From assembly GCA_029940245.1 (NCBI GenBank), contig JAOZRF010000069.1, positions 1 through 10,136 of the forward strand: a stretch of DNA of 10,136 nucleotides, written 5' to 3'. The DNA comes from Desulfobacula sp. Lineage in GTDB: Bacteria; Desulfobacterota; Desulfobacteria; Desulfobacterales; Desulfobacteraceae. A program made the translations under genes and the position numbers. Numbering within the stretch: position 1 is the stretch's first letter; the number at the start of each line of letters is the position of its first letter. Below, piece after piece: positions 7,201 to 10,136 of the stretch. The notes below the pieces were generated by a model that saw nothing but the letters and a program-made list of their open reading frames with translations, ran no database searches and was not told where the DNA came from.

Positions 7201-8945
7201 TTAATTTTTTTTTGAACAGCCTCAATTTTTTTTTTAAGTTCGGCAATTTTTTTTTTGTCCTCATCCTTGGCATTGGTGATTGCTTTTTTATAGGTATCCA
7301 GGGCTTTTTTGAATTTTTTTGCGCTATGATAAGCATCACCAAGGTGATCTGTTATGATGGTTTCAAAAGAGGTTAGTTCCGCGGCTTTTTTAAGGTATTG
7401 AATAGCTTTTTCATACTCCCCCCTCTTGTAATAGACCCAGCCCAGGCTGTCTGTGATATACCCGTCATCGGGTTTAATCTCAAGTGCTCTTTTGATAAGC
7501 AACAGCGCCTCATCCAGATTTATGTCCAGGTCTGCATAGGAATAACCCAGGTAGTTCAAAGCACTGGCATCCTTTGGATCAATTTCAAGAATTTTTTTCA
7601 TGGTGCTTATGCAGTCCTGCTTAAAGCCTGCACTATCCTGTACAGCACCCAGTCGGAAAAGCAATGATGTATTTTCAGGAGAATTTACAAGCCCTGTCTT
7701 TAAAAGTCCCATGGCTTTTTCCCAGGCTTTATTTTTTTCATAAAACGAGGCAAGATAAATGATAATATCGATATCTTTTGGAAAGGCTTTATACTTGTTT
7801 TCAAGGTAATTTATGGCTTCCTGGGTTTTTCCTGATTTCTGGTAGAGAAAGGCAATATTCAGCAGGGTTTTTTTATATTGAGAATGGCCTGGTTTGATTT
7901 TCAGATAATATAAAATAGCGTTTTTGAAATCTTCAATTTCCTCATAGGCCATACCCGTGAAAAAGTTCAGGGTTTGGTTTTCAGGATCACCTTTAAGCAT
8001 CCGGGAGAAAACAATCAAGGCATCTTCATATTTTTTGCCGGAAATATATTCATTCACAGCCGTCATGATAATCCTGGAATCGCTATCAACGGCCTGGCCA
8101 AGTTTTGTGAACAGGGTGGCTGCGGCAACCTTGTTATTGTTTTTATAATGGTGTAGAGCCATTCCCAATTGTGCCCGATAATTGTTCGGCTCTATCTCAA
8201 GTATTTCATTATATGTTTTTAATATCTTCTGGTTGTTTTCAGGTGTGTTTTGAAGACTGAAAATTTTTATCAATTGAAACCGCGGTTCCACAATATCCGG
8301 CTCTATTTCAATGGTTTTTAAATATTGAATTTTGGCAAGTTCATATTGCTTTTCAGCCAGATAGGCCTCGCCAAGATAAAACCAGGCAACATAATAGTCG
8401 GGAAACCGGGCAACCATTTTTTTTAACACCACCAAAGCCTCAGTATTATCATTCTTATCTATATATATTTTGGCAAGGCGGAGAAATGTTTCTTTGTTCT
8501 CTGGATCCAGCGATAGAATCCTGTTTAAAATTTTAATCAGCTCTTTTTCATCCAGGCCATCTTTTTTGAGCTGGACAAAAAGAAGCAATCCATCCACATT
8601 GTCAGGATTTTTGAGAACCAGTTTTTCAGCCAGTTCCAGCGCTTTTTTGTTATTCTTTTCTCTCAGGTACAACCGACCCAGGTCACGGGTTAATATAAAG
8701 GAATCAGGATCTTTAACCATTGCCTTTTTCAGGGATTCAATGGCTTTTGCATAGTCTTTGTTTTTAATGTGAATCCGGGATTCAAGATAATAATAATTTG
8801 CAGAAAGATCATGATCCTCTTTATTTTGTTCTTTTTGGATAATTTGGGATTCATAATCTTTTTTAGTCTGTTTAAGCCTTGGGCAGCCAGCTATCAAAAC
8901 ACTTAAAATAAAAACAAGAAGAACATAAACAAGGCATTTTTTCAT
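7197..8945 (-). CDS. TPR-repeat lipoprotein
   Basis: A 582-residue exported lipoprotein. The signal peptide (1-20) ends in a lipobox LIAGC, with C21 as the lipidation site. From about residue 50 to 560 the protein is a near-continuous array of tetratricopeptide repeats. Clear units include NKDYAKAIESLKKAMVKDPD, EKQYELAKIQYLKTIEIEPD, NLDEALLLIKRALEIKPDD and RGEYEKAIQYLKKAAEL. The unit NYLGYSYAD...LGWVYYKRGEYEKAI is typical of the long TPR proteins found beside lolB in pseudomonads (from memory). The C-terminus is a lysine-rich helix (KKKIAELKKKIEAVQKKIK) encoded over three long poly-A runs. TPR arrays scaffold protein complexes, so a periplasm-facing envelope-assembly role is likely but unproven. 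The only ribosome-site-like element is CTAGGG (8962-8957), 11 nt before the ATG. The gene is second in the operon, 36 nt after rpoH, and overlaps the LolB-like gene. Confidence 0.88.
   Translation of the reverse strand: MKKCLVYVLLVFILSVLIAGCPRLKQTKKDYESQIIQKEQNKEDHDLSANYYYLESRIHIKNKDYAKAIESLKKAMVKDPDSFILTRDLGRLYLREKNNKKALELAEKLVLKNPDNVDGLLLFVQLKKDGLDEKELIKILNRILSLDPENKETFLRLAKIYIDKNDNTEALVVLKKMVARFPDYYVAWFYLGEAYLAEKQYELAKIQYLKTIEIEPDIVEPRFQLIKIFSLQNTPENNQKILKTYNEILEIEPNNYRAQLGMALHHYKNNNKVAAATLFTKLGQAVDSDSRIIMTAVNEYISGKKYEDALIVFSRMLKGDPENQTLNFFTGMAYEEIEDFKNAILYYLKIKPGHSQYKKTLLNIAFLYQKSGKTQEAINYLENKYKAFPKDIDIIIYLASFYEKNKAWEKAMGLLKTGLVNSPENTSLLFRLGAVQDSAGFKQDCISTMKKILEIDPKDASALNYLGYSYADLDINLDEALLLIKRALEIKPDDGYITDSLGWVYYKRGEYEKAIQYLKKAAELTSFETIITDHLGDAYHSAKKFKKALDTYKKAITNAKDEDKKKIAELKKKIEAVQKKIK
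7205..7256 (-). repeat. Three long poly-A runs in the coding strand
   Basis: T runs on the plus strand at 7205-7213 (9), 7226-7235 (10) and 7247-7256 (10) give A9, A10 and A10 in the 3' end of the TPR lipoprotein gene. They encode lysine codons and lie within 52 bases. Runs of this length are known slippage sites for polymerases. Confidence 0.9.
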
Positions 8946-8956
8946 AATATGCTTTA

Positions 8957-8962
8957 CCCTAG
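8957..8962 (-). promoter_or_regulatory. Weak ribosome-site-like CTAGGG before TPR gene
   Basis: The minus strand has TAGGGTA here. The same heptamer precedes rpoH (TTAGGG at 9955-9950). These are the only purine-rich, SD-like elements ahead of either start, at 11 and 8 nt spacing. Function as ribosome sites is plausible but weak. Confidence 0.3.
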
Positions 8963-8968
8963 TATAAA

Positions 8969-8986
8969 AATAAATTGTAATTTATT
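8969..8986 (-). repeat. AT-rich palindrome at the rpoH stop codon
   Basis: Perfect 8-bp arms around a 2-base centre: AATAAATT-AC-AATTTATT on the minus strand, spanning the rpoH TAA and followed by three more T. As RNA it would be a weak hairpin with a 4-base loop and seven A-U pairs. It could be a poor attenuator or processing site. It resembles the palindrome at 6410-6424. Confidence 0.45.
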
Positions 8987-9941
8987 GGTTGTGATCGTAC
9001 ATGTCAAAATCAGGCATGTCTTTTTTAAAGTAGGCTTTCATTTTTTTTAAAATATTATTTTCAATCTGTCTTACCCTTTCCCGGGATATGGAGTATGCTT
9101 CACCTATTTCCTGAAGTGTTTCAGGGCTGTCAGAGAAAATTCTTCTGGTAAAAATATTCAGTTCTCTTTCATTAAGGGTTTTTTTAAATTTATTAACTTT
9201 TCTATGCAAAATATTTTCAATCTCTTTTTTGGCCATGCGATCTTCAGATGAATCAGTTTCAACATTTATAAATTCAATTCTTTCTGTATTAGAGTCATTT
9301 TTTAATGGTTCATCAAGGCTTAAGTCCCAGTTGGCCAGCCTCTGATCCATGTCAACCACTTCTTTTTCAGATACCCCCAGCCTTTCTGACAATAGTTTGG
9401 GTTTTGGATCAAAGCCCTGCTCAATCAGTCTTCGTTTTTCTTTTTTCAGTCGGAAAAACAATTTGCGCTGCCCCTGGGTTGTTCCAATCTTTACCATTCG
9501 CCAATTATCCATGATAAATTTAAGAATATAGGCTTTTATCCAGAAGGATGCATAATATGAGAATTTAACATTTTTATAGGGGTTGAATTTTTTAACGGCC
9601 TGCACAAGCCCGATATTGCCTTCCTGGATTAAATCCGAAAGGTTCTGCACCCAGATTCTATGGAATTCAAGGGCGATTTTAACCACCAGACGCAGATTTG
9701 ACGTGGTCATGATATAGGCAGCCTCCTGGTCTCCTTCTTCCTGAATGCGCTTTCCAAGTTCAACCTCCTGTTCTCTTGTCAAAAGCTTGTACCGGCTTAT
9801 TTCATTAAGATAGCTTTGAATGGGGTCTGATTTTACAAGCGCTTTTGAACTTGAAGTTTTTGCTTTTTTTACGGGGATCAAAAAATCTTTTCTGGTCAGC
9901 CCTTGTTTGCTTTTGTTCGCAGGTTCCATGGTTTTTCCCAT
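8982..9941 (-). CDS. rpoH: RNA polymerase sigma factor, sigma-32 (RpoH) type
   Basis: A 319-residue group 3 sigma factor that would direct RNA polymerase to heat-shock-type promoters. Region 1.2/2.1 begins near DPIQSYLNEISRYKLLTREQE (39-59). Region 2.2 is DLIQEGNIGLVQAV (103-116). Regions 2.3-2.4 span KFSYYASFWIKAYILKFIMDNWRMVKI (126-152). The RpoH-box-like QRKLFFRLKK lies at 158-167. Region 4.2 carries the DNA-binding helix-turn-helix ETLQEIGEAYSISRERVRQIE (274-294). The RpoH-box and the NWRMVKIGTT segment separate it from RpoD and RpoS. There is a lysine- and serine-rich N-terminal tail of about 35 residues beyond the usual E. coli start. The ATG at 9941 is chosen, but the ATG at codon 5 is an alternative. 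Only a weak TTAGGG lies upstream. It heads a six-gene operon, so the downstream lipoprotein and metabolic genes would share its promoter. Confidence 0.92.
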   Translation of the reverse strand: MGKTMEPANKSKQGLTRKDFLIPVKKAKTSSSKALVKSDPIQSYLNEISRYKLLTREQEVELGKRIQEEGDQEAAYIMTTSNLRLVVKIALEFHRIWVQNLSDLIQEGNIGLVQAVKKFNPYKNVKFSYYASFWIKAYILKFIMDNWRMVKIGTTQGQRKLFFRLKKEKRRLIEQGFDPKPKLLSERLGVSEKEVVDMDQRLANWDLSLDEPLKNDSNTERIEFINVETDSSEDRMAKKEIENILHRKVNKFKKTLNERELNIFTRRIFSDSPETLQEIGEAYSISRERVRQIENNILKKMKAYFKKDMPDFDMYDHNQ

Positions 9942-9983
9942 TAATTATACCCTAAGATAGTTTTGATAAAAGATGAGTATATC

Positions 9984-9989
9984 ATTATA
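9984..9989 (-). promoter_or_regulatory. Candidate -10 element upstream of rpoH
   Basis: A perfect TATAAT on the minus strand lies 43 nt upstream of the rpoH ATG. No good -35 is seen at 16-18 bp. It sits at the centre of a short inverted repeat, ATCAT (9981-9985) and ATGAT (9992-9996), which could be an operator. A second TATAAT (9949-9944) is too close to the ATG to be useful unless the transcript is leaderless. Confidence 0.35.
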
Positions 9990-10044
9990 CGATGATCGAT
10001 AAAAGCAATATATTCCGGGCATAAGAAAATTACTCATTTTTTTA

Positions 10045-10073
10045 TGGACAATTTGGGATAAATTTGATAAGTA
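10045..10073 (+). promoter_or_regulatory. Weak candidate promoter for tRNA-Arg
   Basis: TGGACA (10045-10050) is followed after 17 bp by TAAGTA (10068-10073), about 21 bp before the tRNA. The -10 is poor. The call rests mainly on spacing and position. Confidence 0.25.
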
Positions 10074-10094
10074 ATCTTTTTGTTTGTGTCGTTT

Positions 10095-10136
<42 letters not shown>

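Noticed and set aside
9973..10037. ATGAGTA (9973-9979) and TACTCAT (10031-10037) followed by a T run, as a terminator
   Set aside because: The arms are only 7 bp and AT-rich, and the loop is about 51 nt. No gene ends just upstream on the plus strand.

Overview
The window looks like chromosomal housekeeping and catabolic DNA from a Gram-negative anaerobe, most likely a sulfate-reducing member of the Desulfobacterota (Desulfobacteraceae-like). This placement is inferred from three things: two outer-membrane-type lipoproteins, a sigma-32 factor, and an anaerobe-associated UPF0280 protein beside an Mrp-type Fe-S ATPase. No phage, transposon, CRISPR or defence island is visible. Base composition is fairly even and moderately AT-rich, with many A/T homopolymer runs.

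Left part (1-3600): a histidine-utilisation (hut) locus. Urocanase (hutU) runs leftward and is cut by the window edge. The GntR-family repressor hutC and histidine ammonia-lyase (hutH) run rightward as a tight pair. A 161-bp divergent control region separates the two arms. It holds an 18-bp palindrome (a probable HutC operator) lying over the -10 elements of two opposed sigma-70-type promoters. HutH converts histidine to urocanate and HutU hydrates urocanate. HutC would lift repression when urocanate builds up. The later steps (HutI, formiminoglutamate breakdown) are not in the window.

Right part (3607-9941): six leftward genes arranged like one operon. In order of transcription they are a sigma-32 factor (rpoH), a 582-residue TPR lipoprotein, a LolB-like lipoprotein, an Mrp/NBP35 Fe-S carrier ATPase, a dNTP triphosphohydrolase (dgt) and a UPF0280 (COG2122, ApbE-like) protein. 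Spacings run from 54 nt to short overlaps. The TPR and LolB-like genes are joined by a 4-nt ATGA overlap. The last two junctions are also very tight and may use TTG starts. The operon couples stress sigma factor and envelope lipoprotein functions to Fe-S, nucleotide and possibly sulfur metabolism. The 3' end of UPF0280 meets the 3' end of hutH with only 6 bp between them.

Right edge (10095-10136): the 5' part of a rightward tRNA-Arg(UCU), divergent from rpoH.

Nothing here is clearly a new system. The most useful leads are the UPF0280 gene with its Fe-S neighbour, the single-operator hut control region, the TPR/LolB-like lipoprotein pair under a sigma-32 gene, and repeated AT-rich palindromes at two junctions of the operon.
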